NCBI GenBank assembly: GCA_024640405.1
Contig: JAHEFB010000011.1
Location: 43,454-92,670 of the forward strand
Direction: 5' to 3'
DNA length: 49,217 bases
DNA from: Alphaproteobacteria bacterium
GTDB lineage: Bacteria > Pseudomonadota > Alphaproteobacteria > Rhizobiales > Aestuariivirgaceae
A program made the translations under genes and the position numbers. This document shows, one piece after another, positions 16,439 to 25,236 of this stretch (the stretch's first letter is position 1; each line of letters starts with the position of its first letter). The notes under the pieces are model-generated. The model made no database searches, had not been told where the DNA came from, and was given only the letters and a program-made list of their open reading frames with translations.

Positions 16439-17242
16439 TTGAAGCCGCAGCCTTATTGGACCGACATGCCTGCAGCACAGATTGCTAAGGCCGATACCAG
16501 CGACTGGACTGTGGTGTTGCCTGTTGCAGCAACGGAACAGCACGGACCCCACCTGCCCGCCTCAACGGATGCCGACATCGCCCGGACCATGGTTGCTGCC
16601 TGTGTTGCCATCCTGCATCCGAATGCGAAAGTGTCGTTCTTGCCGATTGAGGAAGTCGGGGCATCGGCAGAACATGGCGATACCCCTGGCACGCTGTCGC
16701 GGGACCCGTTTGAACTCGCCCAGGCCTGGTTTCACATTGCGGCCGATCTCAACATCAATGGCATCCGGAAACTGGTCCTGGTCAGTTCGCACGGCGGTAA
16801 CACGCCGGTATGCGACATGGTTATCCAGCGCGCGCGGATTGAACTGGGCATGCTGGCGGTTGCAACGTCATGGTCGCGCTTCGGATATCCGGACGGGTTG
16901 TTCAGCGCGGACGAAATAGCGCTGGGTATCCATGGTGGCGATATTGAAACGTCCATCATGCTGGCGGCGCGACCCGATACCGTTGACATGACAAAGGCAG
17001 AGGACTTTCCGTCTTTGCAGCATGACATGGTGCGCGGCATGAAACACCTGCGAGCATATGGCCCGCATCGCTTCGGCTGGATGATGCATGATCTGAATGG
17101 GCAAGGTGTAACCGGCAACGCCGGCGCTGCCACGGCTGAAAAGGGCGCAGCCGTCATCGCCCATCAGTCGCGCGGTTTTGTGGAATTGCTGGAAGATGTG
17201 AAGGCTTTTGACCTGGATGATCTTATAGCCTTTCGCCCTTAA
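16439..17242 (+). CDS. Creatininase-family amidohydrolase
   Basis: 267-residue cytoplasmic metal-dependent hydrolase of the creatinine amidohydrolase family; members open cyclic amides such as creatinine or act in cofactor maturation. Metal-site residues are visible: Glu33 and His35 in ATEQHGPHLP, Asp44 in STDADIAR, then SSHGGNTP near residue 120 and HGGDIETS near 168. The TTG at 16439 is the best start because it keeps the conserved PYW-T segment before the first strand; ATG 16466 would lose it. The true substrate is not evident, and no creatine genes are nearby. Its stop TAA (17240-17242) falls in the left arm of repeat D. Confidence 0.8.
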   Translation: MKPQPYWTDMPAAQIAKADTSDWTVVLPVAATEQHGPHLPASTDADIARTMVAACVAILHPNAKVSFLPIEEVGASAEHGDTPGTLSRDPFELAQAWFHIAADLNINGIRKLVLVSSHGGNTPVCDMVIQRARIELGMLAVATSWSRFGYPDGLFSADEIALGIHGGDIETSIMLAARPDTVDMTKAEDFPSLQHDMVRGMKHLRAYGPHRFGWMMHDLNGQGVTGNAGAATAEKGAAVIAHQSRGFVELLEDVKAFDLDDLIAFRP

Positions 17243-17487
17243 ATAGAATCGTTTGACCGCTCTTCTGCGTTTGCTGGCAAGGCATGACCCCCGCCGTGGT
17301 CTGGTTGACCACAAGGGAGACATAATACCAACGGAAGTAATTATTGACCCGTTAGATGGAGGCAAATCCCGCCATTCTGGCAGGCGCCGTGTGCAGTGCG
17401 ATGCGGTGCTTCGGGTAAGCGCGGCAACGCACCAGATGGGCGGATTTGGTGCCATCAAACGATTCAATTCAAGGGTGAAAGACTCTA
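17230..17487. repeat. Dispersed palindromic repeat, copy D (258 bp)
   Basis: Inverted arms lie at 17230-17257 and 17454-17480 (CGTTTGA against TCAAACG, with CTTTCGCCCTT against AAGGGTGAAAG). Inside are the TCTGCGTTTGCTGGC stretch shared with B and C, an internal CCGTGGTCTGGTTGACCACAAG palindrome (shown here in part), the AATACCAACGGAAG stretch shared with B, and the core GTGCGATGCGGTGCTTCGGG shared with A, C and E. It sits between two convergent genes and contains the stop codons of both: TAA 17240-17242 of the creatininase gene and TAG (17485-17487, minus) of livF. A bidirectional terminator role is likely. Confidence 0.85.
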
Positions 17488-18198
17488 AACACTGAGATAC
17501 TGATCCCTGATCTCCGGATTGGTCTCCAGTTCTTCGAAAGTCGAGTCAAACACTGCGCTGCCGCTTTCAATAATGATGGCGCGATCAGCGACGATGCGCG
17601 CGAAATGCAGGTTTTGTTCGGACAAAAGCACCGTCAGGCCCTTTGCCTTGATTTCCAGCAGGGTCTGCGCCATCTGCTCGACAATCACCGGCGCGATGCC
17701 TTCGGATGGCTCATCAAGCAACAACAGTTTCGGATTGCCCATAAGTGTTCGGGCGATGGTGAGCATTTGCTGTTCGCCTCCCGACATCTGCTTGCCGCGG
17801 TTGTTTCGACGCTCGGCCAGGTTGGGAAACAGCTCAAACAGGTGCTCGACGGTCCAGACAGGCAGGCCGTCGCGCGCCGGCTGGCGGCCAACTTCCAGGT
17901 TTTCCATCACCGTCAGGTCACCGAAGATACGACGTTCCTCCGGCACATAACCTATGCCGGACTGCGCCACTTTGTGAGTAGCCCATCTGGTGATATCCTG
18001 ACTTTCGAACTGGACCGACCCGGCACGCGGGCGGGCCAACTGCATGATGGTCCGCATGGTGGTGGTTTTACCGGCACCATTTCGTCCAAGCAGTGCAACA
18101 ACCTCACCGGTCTTCACCTTGAAAGACAGGTCGTGCAGGATATGGGCCTTGCCGTAGTAAGTATTTATGTCGCGAAGTCCGAGCATCGTGTCAGCCAT
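17485..18198 (-). CDS. livF: Branched-chain-type ABC transporter ATP-binding protein (LivF-like)
   Basis: 237-residue cytoplasmic ATPase of a HAAT-family importer. Walker A GRNGAGKT is at residues 38-45, the signature MSGGEQQML near 130 and Walker B LLLLDEPSEG near 155. It is the last gene of the eleven-gene operon and overlaps livG by eight bases; ATG 18198 is chosen because earlier in-frame starts only extend into livG. Despite the name, the cargo is probably not leucine: the operon suggests an aromatic N-heterocycle or its precursor. Its stop is in repeat D, which likely ends the transcript. Confidence 0.92.
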   Translation of the reverse strand: MADTMLGLRDINTYYGKAHILHDLSFKVKTGEVVALLGRNGAGKTTTMRTIMQLARPRAGSVQFESQDITRWATHKVAQSGIGYVPEERRIFGDLTVMENLEVGRQPARDGLPVWTVEHLFELFPNLAERRNNRGKQMSGGEQQMLTIARTLMGNPKLLLLDEPSEGIAPVIVEQMAQTLLEIKAKGLTVLLSEQNLHFARIVADRAIIIESGSAVFDSTFEELETNPEIRDQYLSV

Positions 18199-18964
18199 GC
18201 GCCTGCCCCTCGAACAAGGTGCCGCCGCCAAGGTAAACCTCCTGCACACGGGCATCATTGCGAACTTCGTCAACACTGCCGGAGGCAATCAACTCACCCC
18301 TGTTCAGCACCATGATGCGATGAGCGTGAGCAAAAACCACGTCCATGTCATGTTCTGTGAACAAGACCGATATATTGCGCTCCGCCACGATATCGGCAGT
18401 TAGCTGCATCAGCCTCACCCGTTCCTTCGGCGCCATGCCGGCGGTGGGTTCATCCATCAGCAACAGTTCAGGCGCATGAGCCAGCGCGATGGCAAGTTCA
18501 AGACGTTTCAGATCACCATAGGCCAGGATGGCAGCTGCCCGTTCGGCCTGTTCCTTCATGCCGACAAGCGCCAAAAGGTCCATTGCCTCCTCCACGTGCT
18601 GGCCGGATGCCGGACGCCAGATGTCCCAGGTTCTCCGGTGATGCGAAATCAGCGCCATTTGCACGTTTTCACGCACCGTCATCGAGGCATAGGTGGCGGT
18701 AATCTGGAAAGTTCGCCCGACACCCTTGCGCCAGACCTTTCTGGGGCTGAATCCCAGAATGCTTTCACCATTGAGCATGACCTGGCCTGCATCGGCCTTC
18801 AGCTGGCCATTGAGCATGTTGAAACACGTCGTCTTGCCTGCTCCATTCGGCCCGATCATCGCCAGCAACTCGCCCTTGACAAGATCAAACGACACATCTG
18901 ATACGGCCTTGAGACCCCCAAAGGATTTGGACAGATTGCGAACGCTGAGGACGGACTGGCTCAT
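18191..18964 (-). CDS. livG: Branched-chain-type ABC transporter ATP-binding protein (LivG-like)
   Basis: 257-residue ATPase partner of the LivF-like protein. Walker A GPNGAGKT is at residues 38-45, the signature is LAYGDLKRLELA near 147 (the degenerate LivG type), and Walker B is LLLMDEPTAGMAP near 165. The LivG-specific C-terminal extension ends in VQEVYLGGG. The start overlaps the permease stop by four bases (TCATGA on the plus strand). It works at the inner membrane with the fused permease. Confidence 0.94.
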   Translation of the reverse strand: MSQSVLSVRNLSKSFGGLKAVSDVSFDLVKGELLAMIGPNGAGKTTCFNMLNGQLKADAGQVMLNGESILGFSPRKVWRKGVGRTFQITATYASMTVRENVQMALISHHRRTWDIWRPASGQHVEEAMDLLALVGMKEQAERAAAILAYGDLKRLELAIALAHAPELLLMDEPTAGMAPKERVRLMQLTADIVAERNISVLFTEHDMDVVFAHAHRIMVLNRGELIASGSVDEVRNDARVQEVYLGGGTLFEGQAHG

Positions 18965-20820
18965 GAGGAGGCTTCCTCGCCATGTTCGAAACCTGCCTTC
19001 ATGGCAATTTTCCTGATGAAACCGGCAATACCCTCAGGCGCAATCACGACTATCGAAATGATGATGACGCCCAGTATGGCGCGCCAGTAGTCGAGCCGGG
19101 AGATTTCATCCTCAAGCAGTCTGAAGACCCCTGCACCCACAACCGGGCCGGACAATGTCTGAACACCGCCCAGCAACACCATGACTAGCGCATCCACCGA
19201 GCGGGGAATGGCCGCCTCGTCAGGAAAGATCGATCCCTTGGAAAACACATAAACGCCACCTGCTATACCAGCGAACATGCCCGCCATAACAAAACCCGCC
19301 CACTGGTGTTGCCGCAAATTGATACCAATGGATTCCGTTCGATTGGGATTGTCGCGACCGCCGCGCAGCGTATAGCCGAAAGGCGAGAATATGATCCGCC
19401 GCATGGCAAGAATACTGCCACCGCACAGAACCAGCGCCAGATAATAATACGCCGTTTTGGACTTTGCCCATTCGGACGGCCAGATGCCGAGCAACCCGTC
19501 GTCGCCACCGGTCAGGTCCTGCCACTGAAACGCCGTTGACCAGACGATCTGGGCAGCAGCCAGCGTCAGCATGGCCATGTATACGCCAGAAAGCCGGACA
19601 CAGAACCAGCCAAACACAAGCGCACCGGCAGCAGCCATCAATGGGGCAGCCAGCAGCGCAATTTCCATTGAACCACCAGCATACTTTATGACGAACGCCG
19701 CACCGTAGGCCCCAAGGCCAAAATAGGCGGCATGGCCAAACGATACCATGCCGCCATTGCTCATGATGAAGTGCAGGCTGGCTGCAAACAGCGCGAAGAT
19801 CAGCACGTCGGTTGCCAGCACGATTGCAAACTCTCCAGCCAGGAATGGCATTATTACCAGACCGACCAGCAATAGTCCGGCGACAGATTTTGCCAGCGTG
19901 CTTGCGGGTCGGATCGGCAACTCGACCTGGCCTGCGGAATGAGCCAGCGTCTCGGGTTTTCCAAGCAGACCGTAGGGCCGCAGGATCAACACGACGGCCA
20001 TGACCACAAATGCCAGAACAATGGTTGCCTGGGGCAATACCAAAACACCGAAGGCATTCAATTCGCCGATCAGCAGGGCGGCTATGAAAGCGCCCGGAAT
20101 CGAGCCCATGCCGCCTATGACGACGACGACGAAGGCTTCAGCGATAATCGACAGATCCATAAGCAGGTTGATCGACACTCTAGGGACCTGAAGCGCGCCG
20201 CCCAGGCCTGCCAGAAACGAACCCAGAAAAAACACCGTGGTGAACAGCCATGACTGGTTGACACCCAAGCTCGCGACCATCTCGCGATCCAGTGTGGCAG
20301 CCCGAACCAGCACACCCCAGCGGGTGCGATTGAGCAGCAACCACAACCCGCACAGCACGATGGGGCCAAGTGCGATCAGCAGCAGATCATACTCCGGTAT
20401 CGGTTCGCCAAATATGCGCACGACGCCGTCAAGGCCGGGCGCTCGTGGGCCAAACTGATCTTCGCCGCCAAAAACCAGCAGTATGGCATCCTGCATCACC
20501 AGGACGACGCCAAAAGTGGCCACCAGCTGGTACAGTTCCGGCGCATTGTAGATGCGCTTGAGGATCAGGATTTCAACGACGACGCCGACCAGTGCCACAA
20601 TCAGTGCGGCGGCAATAACTGATCCCCAAAACCCCAGAATACTGCCGGGCACGTATTGCACCAGCGAATAAGCGACATAGGCGCCCAGCATATAAAACGA
20701 GCCGTGCGCGAAATTCACGACACGTGAGACGCCAAAAATCAGCGACAACCCGCAGGCCACGAGAAACAGCGATGAAGCGCTGGACAGGCCCGTCAGGAAC
20801 TGGGCGAAGTAAAAGCTCAT
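18961..20820 (-). CDS. Fused LivH-LivM permease of the ABC importer
   Basis: 619-residue inner-membrane protein that joins two permeases usually encoded separately. Residues 1 to about 290 are LivH-like (GVSRVVNFAHGSFYMLGAY, VVIGGMGSIPGAF). From about 310 on it is LivM-like (SFGHAAYFGLGAYGAA near 365, MLLGGVQTLSGPVVGAG near 545). About 16-18 hydrophobic segments are expected in total. The join at roughly 290-310 has no stop or frame change, so this is a true fusion rather than a sequencing effect. It overlaps livG by four bases and follows the binding-protein gene by 65 bases. Confidence 0.94.
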   Translation of the reverse strand: MSFYFAQFLTGLSSASSLFLVACGLSLIFGVSRVVNFAHGSFYMLGAYVAYSLVQYVPGSILGFWGSVIAAALIVALVGVVVEILILKRIYNAPELYQLVATFGVVLVMQDAILLVFGGEDQFGPRAPGLDGVVRIFGEPIPEYDLLLIALGPIVLCGLWLLLNRTRWGVLVRAATLDREMVASLGVNQSWLFTTVFFLGSFLAGLGGALQVPRVSINLLMDLSIIAEAFVVVVIGGMGSIPGAFIAALLIGELNAFGVLVLPQATIVLAFVVMAVVLILRPYGLLGKPETLAHSAGQVELPIRPASTLAKSVAGLLLVGLVIMPFLAGEFAIVLATDVLIFALFAASLHFIMSNGGMVSFGHAAYFGLGAYGAAFVIKYAGGSMEIALLAAPLMAAAGALVFGWFCVRLSGVYMAMLTLAAAQIVWSTAFQWQDLTGGDDGLLGIWPSEWAKSKTAYYYLALVLCGGSILAMRRIIFSPFGYTLRGGRDNPNRTESIGINLRQHQWAGFVMAGMFAGIAGGVYVFSKGSIFPDEAAIPRSVDALVMVLLGGVQTLSGPVVGAGVFRLLEDEISRLDYWRAILGVIIISIVVIAPEGIAGFIRKIAMKAGFEHGEEASS

Positions 20821-20885
20821 TCAGCCCCCTTGGCAAACGATGGAATTGGCGGGCCCGGAACCCCCGGCCCGCCCGCAGTGTGAGT

Positions 20886-22091
20886 TTACTCGGCTGGACG
20901 CATCGACTTTACGTCCTCGTCGGACGGCTGATAGTCGGCGCCGTCAGCGTAGAACCAGTCGACCATGACACCGGCACCGTCCTTGACATCGGTTTTGCCT
21001 ACCCAGGTGCCCATTGTGGCCTGATGGTCCTGCGCCCGGAAAGTGAACTTGCCTGACGGTGACATCACTTCGAGGCCCTTCATGGCATTGACGAGGCTTT
21101 CAGCATCGTAAGCATCGGCCTTCTTCAACAAGGTGGCCAGCGAGGCAACCACATTGTAACCAACTACCGAACCGAGTTTCGGCGCCTCGCCCCATTTCTT
21201 CATGTAGGCATCAAAAAACACCTTGTGTTCAGGTGTTTCAATTGCTCCCTGCGGATAGCCAGTGACGATCCAGCCCTTGGGTGCTTCGCCCTTCAATGGC
21301 TCCAGGTATTCCGGCTCACCGGACAACAGCGACACAACGGTACGGTTTTCAAATGTGCCGCGCAGATTACCTTCGCGAACGAACTGGGCCAGATCACCGC
21401 CAAATGTCACATTGTAAATGCCATCCGGCTTGGCGGCTTCCACTGCCCGAACTACCGGGCCGGCATCAATCTTGAACACGGTCGGCCATTGCTCTTCAAC
21501 AAAGGTGGCATCCGGTACAAGTTTGGTCAGTTCTTTCTTGAATGCCGCCACGGCTTCCTTGCCATAGGCATAGTTGGGAGCAACCGTTGCCCACTTCTTG
21601 GCACCGGTCTTGGCCGCTTCCTTGGCAAGCATGGCCGCCTGCATGGTGGTTGATGGGCGCAATCTGAAGGTATAGCGATTGCCTGACTTCCAGACGATCG
21701 CATCCGCCAGTGGTTCGGCGGCCAGGAAGAACACCTTGTTCTGCTTGGCGAAGTCGGTAACCGCGAGGCCAATGTGAGACAGGAAGGTGCCTGCCAGCAG
21801 TGTGACCTTCTCCTTGGAAACCATTTCCTCGGCAATGGTCACCGCGTTGCCGGGTTTGCCTGCGTCATCGCGATCAACGAATTCCAGCGGGCGTCCCTTG
21901 ATGCCTCCTGCTGCATTGACTTCCTCAAGCGCCAGTTGCCAACCCTTTTTGTAAGGGTCGAGAAATGCCGGCAGTCGAGAGTAGGAATTAATCTCACCGA
22001 TGCGGATCGGTTCAGCTGCCTGGGCCGCAATCGCGGTAAAGGCAACTCCTGCGGCCAGCACACAACCAGCCATAAACTTCAAAATTTTCAT
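20886..22091 (-). CDS. Periplasmic substrate-binding protein of the ABC importer
   Basis: 401 residues with a clear signal peptide (MAGCVLAAGVAFTAIAAQAAEP, cut near residue 25; shown in part as AGVAFTAIAAQAAEPIRIG) and a type I periplasmic binding fold: ALEEVNAAGGIKGRPLEFV, KEKVTLLAGTFLSH, GYNVVASLATLLKKADAYDAE. It captures the ligand for the LivHM-LivG-LivF importer. Substrate-binding proteins of this family carry amino acids, amides, urea or aromatic acids. Its position directly after a Rieske oxygenase gene in a degradative operon favours an aromatic or heterocyclic ligand, which is inference. The gap to the next gene upstream is 49 bases. Confidence 0.92.
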   Translation of the reverse strand: MKILKFMAGCVLAAGVAFTAIAAQAAEPIRIGEINSYSRLPAFLDPYKKGWQLALEEVNAAGGIKGRPLEFVDRDDAGKPGNAVTIAEEMVSKEKVTLLAGTFLSHIGLAVTDFAKQNKVFFLAAEPLADAIVWKSGNRYTFRLRPSTTMQAAMLAKEAAKTGAKKWATVAPNYAYGKEAVAAFKKELTKLVPDATFVEEQWPTVFKIDAGPVVRAVEAAKPDGIYNVTFGGDLAQFVREGNLRGTFENRTVVSLLSGEPEYLEPLKGEAPKGWIVTGYPQGAIETPEHKVFFDAYMKKWGEAPKLGSVVGYNVVASLATLLKKADAYDAESLVNAMKGLEVMSPSGKFTFRAQDHQATMGTWVGKTDVKDGAGVMVDWFYADGADYQPSDEDVKSMRPAE

Positions 22092-22140
22092 ACTTTCTCC
22101 CTTTCCGTTTTAATCACAATGATACGGCTTGGTCACCGTG

Positions 22141-23196
22141 TCACCCACTTTCAGCTCGGGGGTCCCCCTCATCACCCGCTCCTTCTGCATGCAACAGCTT
22201 TTCAATGCGGCTGCGATACACATTCGGTCCCTTATCAATTGCCAGCCGCACCGGACGATGGTATTGCGGCTTCAACTCCTCAAGCTGGATGGCTTCAAGG
22301 ATTTCCTTGTCTTCATTGAATGCCACCCGGAACATGGCGTCCATGGATTCGGATACTTTTTCATCGTCGATTGCCACATTTCTAAGGTGCATCCAGCGAT
22401 CAATGGTGTTGGTCTCGTCTACCGGCGTGAGGAAGTGCAAGGCGAACACCCGCACGCCTTCGTGACGTTTGTCTTCCGGCAGATCAAGTGCTGTGTCAGC
22501 GCTGCCGAAATCAATTACCGCGATGGATGGCAGATGCAGATAATAGTAATGCCAGCGATCCACGTTTCCTGTGAAACCCCCGAATTTCTGGAAAAATCCA
22601 ACCGGTGCCGCATCACGAATCCAGCGCCATGCAACGATTACATCTCCGTCCACATCTGCGTGCACCGGGACGTCCTCACTGGCAGCATTGCCCAGCGTGG
22701 TTGGATGAACAAAACTCACATGCGCCGGATCGACCAGGTTTTCGGCAACATTCAGATAATGGGATTCCAGATGCAGGGCGTCGCCCTGATGAGCATGCCA
22801 CTGCGGATCGGAAAACTCAGGCAGGCTGAAAATATCGGCCGGATTGGCCTGGTCCTGCTCGCCCATCCATATCCAGATGATGTCATTGTTCTCGTGCACC
22901 GGGTAGGCGTGGACAGATGTTCTGGGGATATTGTCCTGGCCGGGCGCACGAATGCATGCGCCTGCCTTGTCGAAAGTCAGACCATGATAGCCACACTGGA
23001 TCGCGTCACCGGCCATCAGGTGGCCCTTGGACAATGGTAACTGACGGTGTGGGCACCGGTCGCGCAGGGCACATACCTCGCCATTTTCGCCGCGATACAT
23101 GACGATATCATCGCCGAGAATGGTAAAGCGGCGAAGCGTGCGATCAAATTCACTCGACCAGCCGGCAACGTACCAGGCATTGCGAACAAACTGCAT
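22141..23196 (-). CDS. Rieske non-haem iron oxygenase, VanA-like
   Basis: 351-residue oxygenase subunit. The Rieske 2Fe-2S ligands are Cys48-x-His50 (RCPHRQLP) and Cys68-x2-His71 (CGYHGLTF). The mononuclear iron site follows as Asp156, His159 and His164 in NLVDPAHVSFVHP. This is the architecture of vanillate O-demethylase-type monooxygenases, which demethylate or hydroxylate aromatic rings. ATG 23196 is firm: AGGAGG lies seven bases upstream. No reductase gene (VanB type) is in the operon, so electrons must come from elsewhere. In this operon it probably acts on an N-heteroaromatic intermediate; its substrate cannot be read from sequence. Confidence 0.88.
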   Translation of the reverse strand: MQFVRNAWYVAGWSSEFDRTLRRFTILGDDIVMYRGENGEVCALRDRCPHRQLPLSKGHLMAGDAIQCGYHGLTFDKAGACIRAPGQDNIPRTSVHAYPVHENNDIIWIWMGEQDQANPADIFSLPEFSDPQWHAHQGDALHLESHYLNVAENLVDPAHVSFVHPTTLGNAASEDVPVHADVDGDVIVAWRWIRDAAPVGFFQKFGGFTGNVDRWHYYYLHLPSIAVIDFGSADTALDLPEDKRHEGVRVFALHFLTPVDETNTIDRWMHLRNVAIDDEKVSESMDAMFRVAFNEDKEILEAIQLEELKPQYHRPVRLAIDKGPNVYRSRIEKLLHAEGAGDEGDPRAESG

Positions 23197-23232
23197 ATTG
23201 ACGTCCTCCTTCAATTGACTGGCTGTCAGAGC

Positions 23233-23820
23233 TCAGCGCAAGCCGTCTTCACCGACTGCTTCTTCCTGGGTCAATCCCCCTACCCTCGGGAGCGGGCGGC
23301 CGGAATCCGTGACCGCCACGGCCACCAGAATTTCATTTGCACGAGGTGCATCGGATATGCGCACTTCCATGCCGTCAAAATGCGAGCGTACGTAAGCTGC
23401 ATCCTTGTGCCCGAGCGGCACGTCCAGCACCGCGCCCATGCCACCGCGTTTCTTGGAGGAAGGCACCAGAGCAGCGCCCTTTTCCACGGCCTTGCGCAAG
23501 GGTGCGCCAAGCTTCGGATGCAAAATGGCAGCTGCATGTTCCAGTTCGCCATTCTCGCCAACCAGCGCTGCCTTGCCGTAGCTCTCTGCCTGGGCAGGTG
23601 TAACGCCCAGGGCTGCGACAGCGCGGGTCCCCAGCAATCCGCCAAGCTCTTCACCGATCTGCATCAGGTCGGAGAGATCCTCAACAAACCGGCCCGCAAA
23701 GGGATTGTCGATAACCGCCACCGCGCAAGCCCGCCGTGTCGGCGGATCAATGGATTTACCCTGCTCTATGTGAATTTCATCAACAAACACGGCAATCTTT
23801 CTGATCTTTGCACTGCTCAT
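23233..23820 (-). CDS. AA_synth (DUF1185) family protein, second of a tandem pair
   Basis: 195 residues, cytoplasmic, no signal. Family features: VIDNPFAGRFVEDLSDLM near residue 35, YGKAALVGENGELEHAAA near 80, VPSSKKRG near 118, HKDAAYVRSHFDGMEV near 137, and the C-terminal VGGLTQEEAVGEDGLR. Despite its Pfam name the family has no established reaction that I know of. It overlaps its paralogue by four bases. The two share order and spacing of all motifs but only about half their residues by eye, so this is an old duplication. They may form a hetero-oligomer. Confidence 0.85.
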   Translation of the reverse strand: MSSAKIRKIAVFVDEIHIEQGKSIDPPTRRACAVAVIDNPFAGRFVEDLSDLMQIGEELGGLLGTRAVAALGVTPAQAESYGKAALVGENGELEHAAAILHPKLGAPLRKAVEKGAALVPSSKKRGGMGAVLDVPLGHKDAAYVRSHFDGMEVRISDAPRANEILVAVAVTDSGRPLPRVGGLTQEEAVGEDGLR

Positions 23821-24401
23821 CTCAATCCATCCTCTCCCTTGATATCGCCCGCCGGCAATCCACCGGCACGATTGTGCACCCTGGCACCGGTTGTCATGAC
23901 CAGAATTACTGCCATTTCATCGGCACGCGGCGCATCTTCAACCGCAACCTCAATGGCATCAAAATGCGACCGGACATAAGACGCCGCGACATGGGTGACC
24001 GGCACATCCAGTCTTGTTCCCGGTCCGCCCACTTTCTTGGTTGACGGCACAATGGCCGTGGAATTGGGCACGTGTTCACGCATGGAATACCCACCAGGTG
24101 CATGCCACAATGCACCATGTTCAACCTCACCTGCCTCACCAATGATGGCACCTTTTCCGTAGCCTTCAATGCCCGATGGCACGACGCCCATGGCTGCAAT
24201 CAGGTCTCCTGCCATCTGCTTGCCCAGCGGTTTCAGATCCTCCATGAACGGTTGAATGTCTTCTTCATAGCGACCGGCAAACGGGTTTTCGATAACTGTG
24301 ACTATGAAACCGCGCCGGTAGGGTTTTTCAGCCACGGGTCCACCCTCGTGGAATATATCTTCCACTCCGGTCCTGATTTTTCTCACTTTGACTTCAGGCA
24401 T
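23817..24401 (-). CDS. AA_synth (DUF1185) family protein, first of a tandem pair
   Basis: 194 residues, paralogue of the following gene. Motifs: VIENPFAGRYEEDIQPFM near residue 36, YGKGAIIGEAGEVEHGAL near 82, VPSTKKVG near 119, HVAASYVRSHFDAIEV near 137, and AGGLPAGDIKGEDGLR at the end. Both paralogues keep the acidic E-H pair and the SxKK loop, which could form an active site between subunits. It overlaps the UPF0280 gene upstream by eight bases. Close operonic linkage to molybdenum hydroxylase and reductase genes suggests action on a ring-reduced or hydroxylated heterocycle; this is inference. Confidence 0.85.
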   Translation of the reverse strand: MPEVKVRKIRTGVEDIFHEGGPVAEKPYRRGFIVTVIENPFAGRYEEDIQPFMEDLKPLGKQMAGDLIAAMGVVPSGIEGYGKGAIIGEAGEVEHGALWHAPGGYSMREHVPNSTAIVPSTKKVGGPGTRLDVPVTHVAASYVRSHFDAIEVAVEDAPRADEMAVILVMTTGARVHNRAGGLPAGDIKGEDGLR

Positions 24402-25236
24402 GTTGTCTGGTCTCCGTCACTGCAGAACCCGCTTCAAGCGCGCGCACCTCACCATTGAGGCCCAATGTCGCCGCCGCTATCAGACCACGGGCTTGCAGGT
24501 GTCCGGCAAACTGCAGCCCCCGCCGCAGCGCGGTGTCGACCTCCCTGTCCGTCAGTGCGGCCACCTCAACAGTGACCCGGCGCTGGCCAAGATCGCTGTC
24601 AGGAAACAGGGCAACAGCCGGCGCACGGCGGACCTTGATGGAGCCGGGCAGATCAACTTCATTGGCGATCAACGTGGCGGCAACGTCTGCCTGCGCAGCT
24701 GACGCCGCCAGCACGGTTACGCTGTCGGCGATGCCGAACGAGAAACTGCGGCCGCGCCACCCGGATGTCGCGATACCGCGAACCGGATCGGCAGCCCGCA
24801 CCACAACCGGCCCGTTTGCCGAAGCAATCGAGAACTCTTCGGCACCGCCAAGGTAAAGCGCGATGTCGCCGCCGTTGTTGACGTAGGCCCGTGACAGTTC
24901 CGTGCAGGCACACATGGCCAGGAGCATCTCGTCAGCGACACTGCCGGCAACCGCCGCCATTGGCGTGACCTTGGATCTCCAGAACGGCCGGACGGCATCC
25001 ACCATGCGGTGCGCAATGGGGCCGGTTACCTCAGGGCCCTCCTCAGGGATCAACGAGCGAAGGGTTTGCAGTTCGCCTGACAACACATCCAGCACGGTTG
25101 CAAATCGCACCCTGGCCGCTGCATAAGCCTGACTGACCTGGTCTGCATCACCATCTGCCTCAATGATCAGGTCAATGGGGCCGTGCTGCAGATGCAGGCG
25201 CTTTCCATCCGGCAACATGGCAGCCTGAATGCTCAT
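24394..25236 (-). CDS. UPF0280 family protein (ApbE superfamily)
   Basis: 280-residue cytoplasmic protein. It has GPIDLIIEADG near the N-terminus, PMAAVAGSVADEMLLAMCA near residue 93, AYVNNGGDIALYLG near 118, and GIATSGWRGRSFSFGIADSVTV near 155 (shown in two halves: GIATSGWRGRS, FGIADSVTVLAA). The N-N-G-G-D and A-T-S-G motifs match the FAD-binding and catalytic regions of ApbE FMN transferases, to which this family is distantly related. It overlaps the reductase gene by four bases. Because the characterised 6-hydroxynicotinate reductase of Eubacterium barkeri carries covalent flavin, a role as its flavinylating enzyme is plausible but unproven. Confidence 0.85.
   Translation of the reverse strand: MSIQAAMLPDGKRLHLQHGPIDLIIEADGDADQVSQAYAAARVRFATVLDVLSGELQTLRSLIPEEGPEVTGPIAHRMVDAVRPFWRSKVTPMAAVAGSVADEMLLAMCACTELSRAYVNNGGDIALYLGGAEEFSIASANGPVVVRAADPVRGIATSGWRGRSFSFGIADSVTVLAASAAQADVAATLIANEVDLPGSIKVRRAPAVALFPDSDLGQRRVTVEVAALTDREVDTALRRGLQFAGHLQARGLIAAATLGLNGEVRALEAGSAVTETRQHA

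Noticed and set aside
23047..23979. 310-codon open frame on plus across the Rieske and AA_synth genes
   Set aside because: It crosses two real genes and their junction; no family resemblance.
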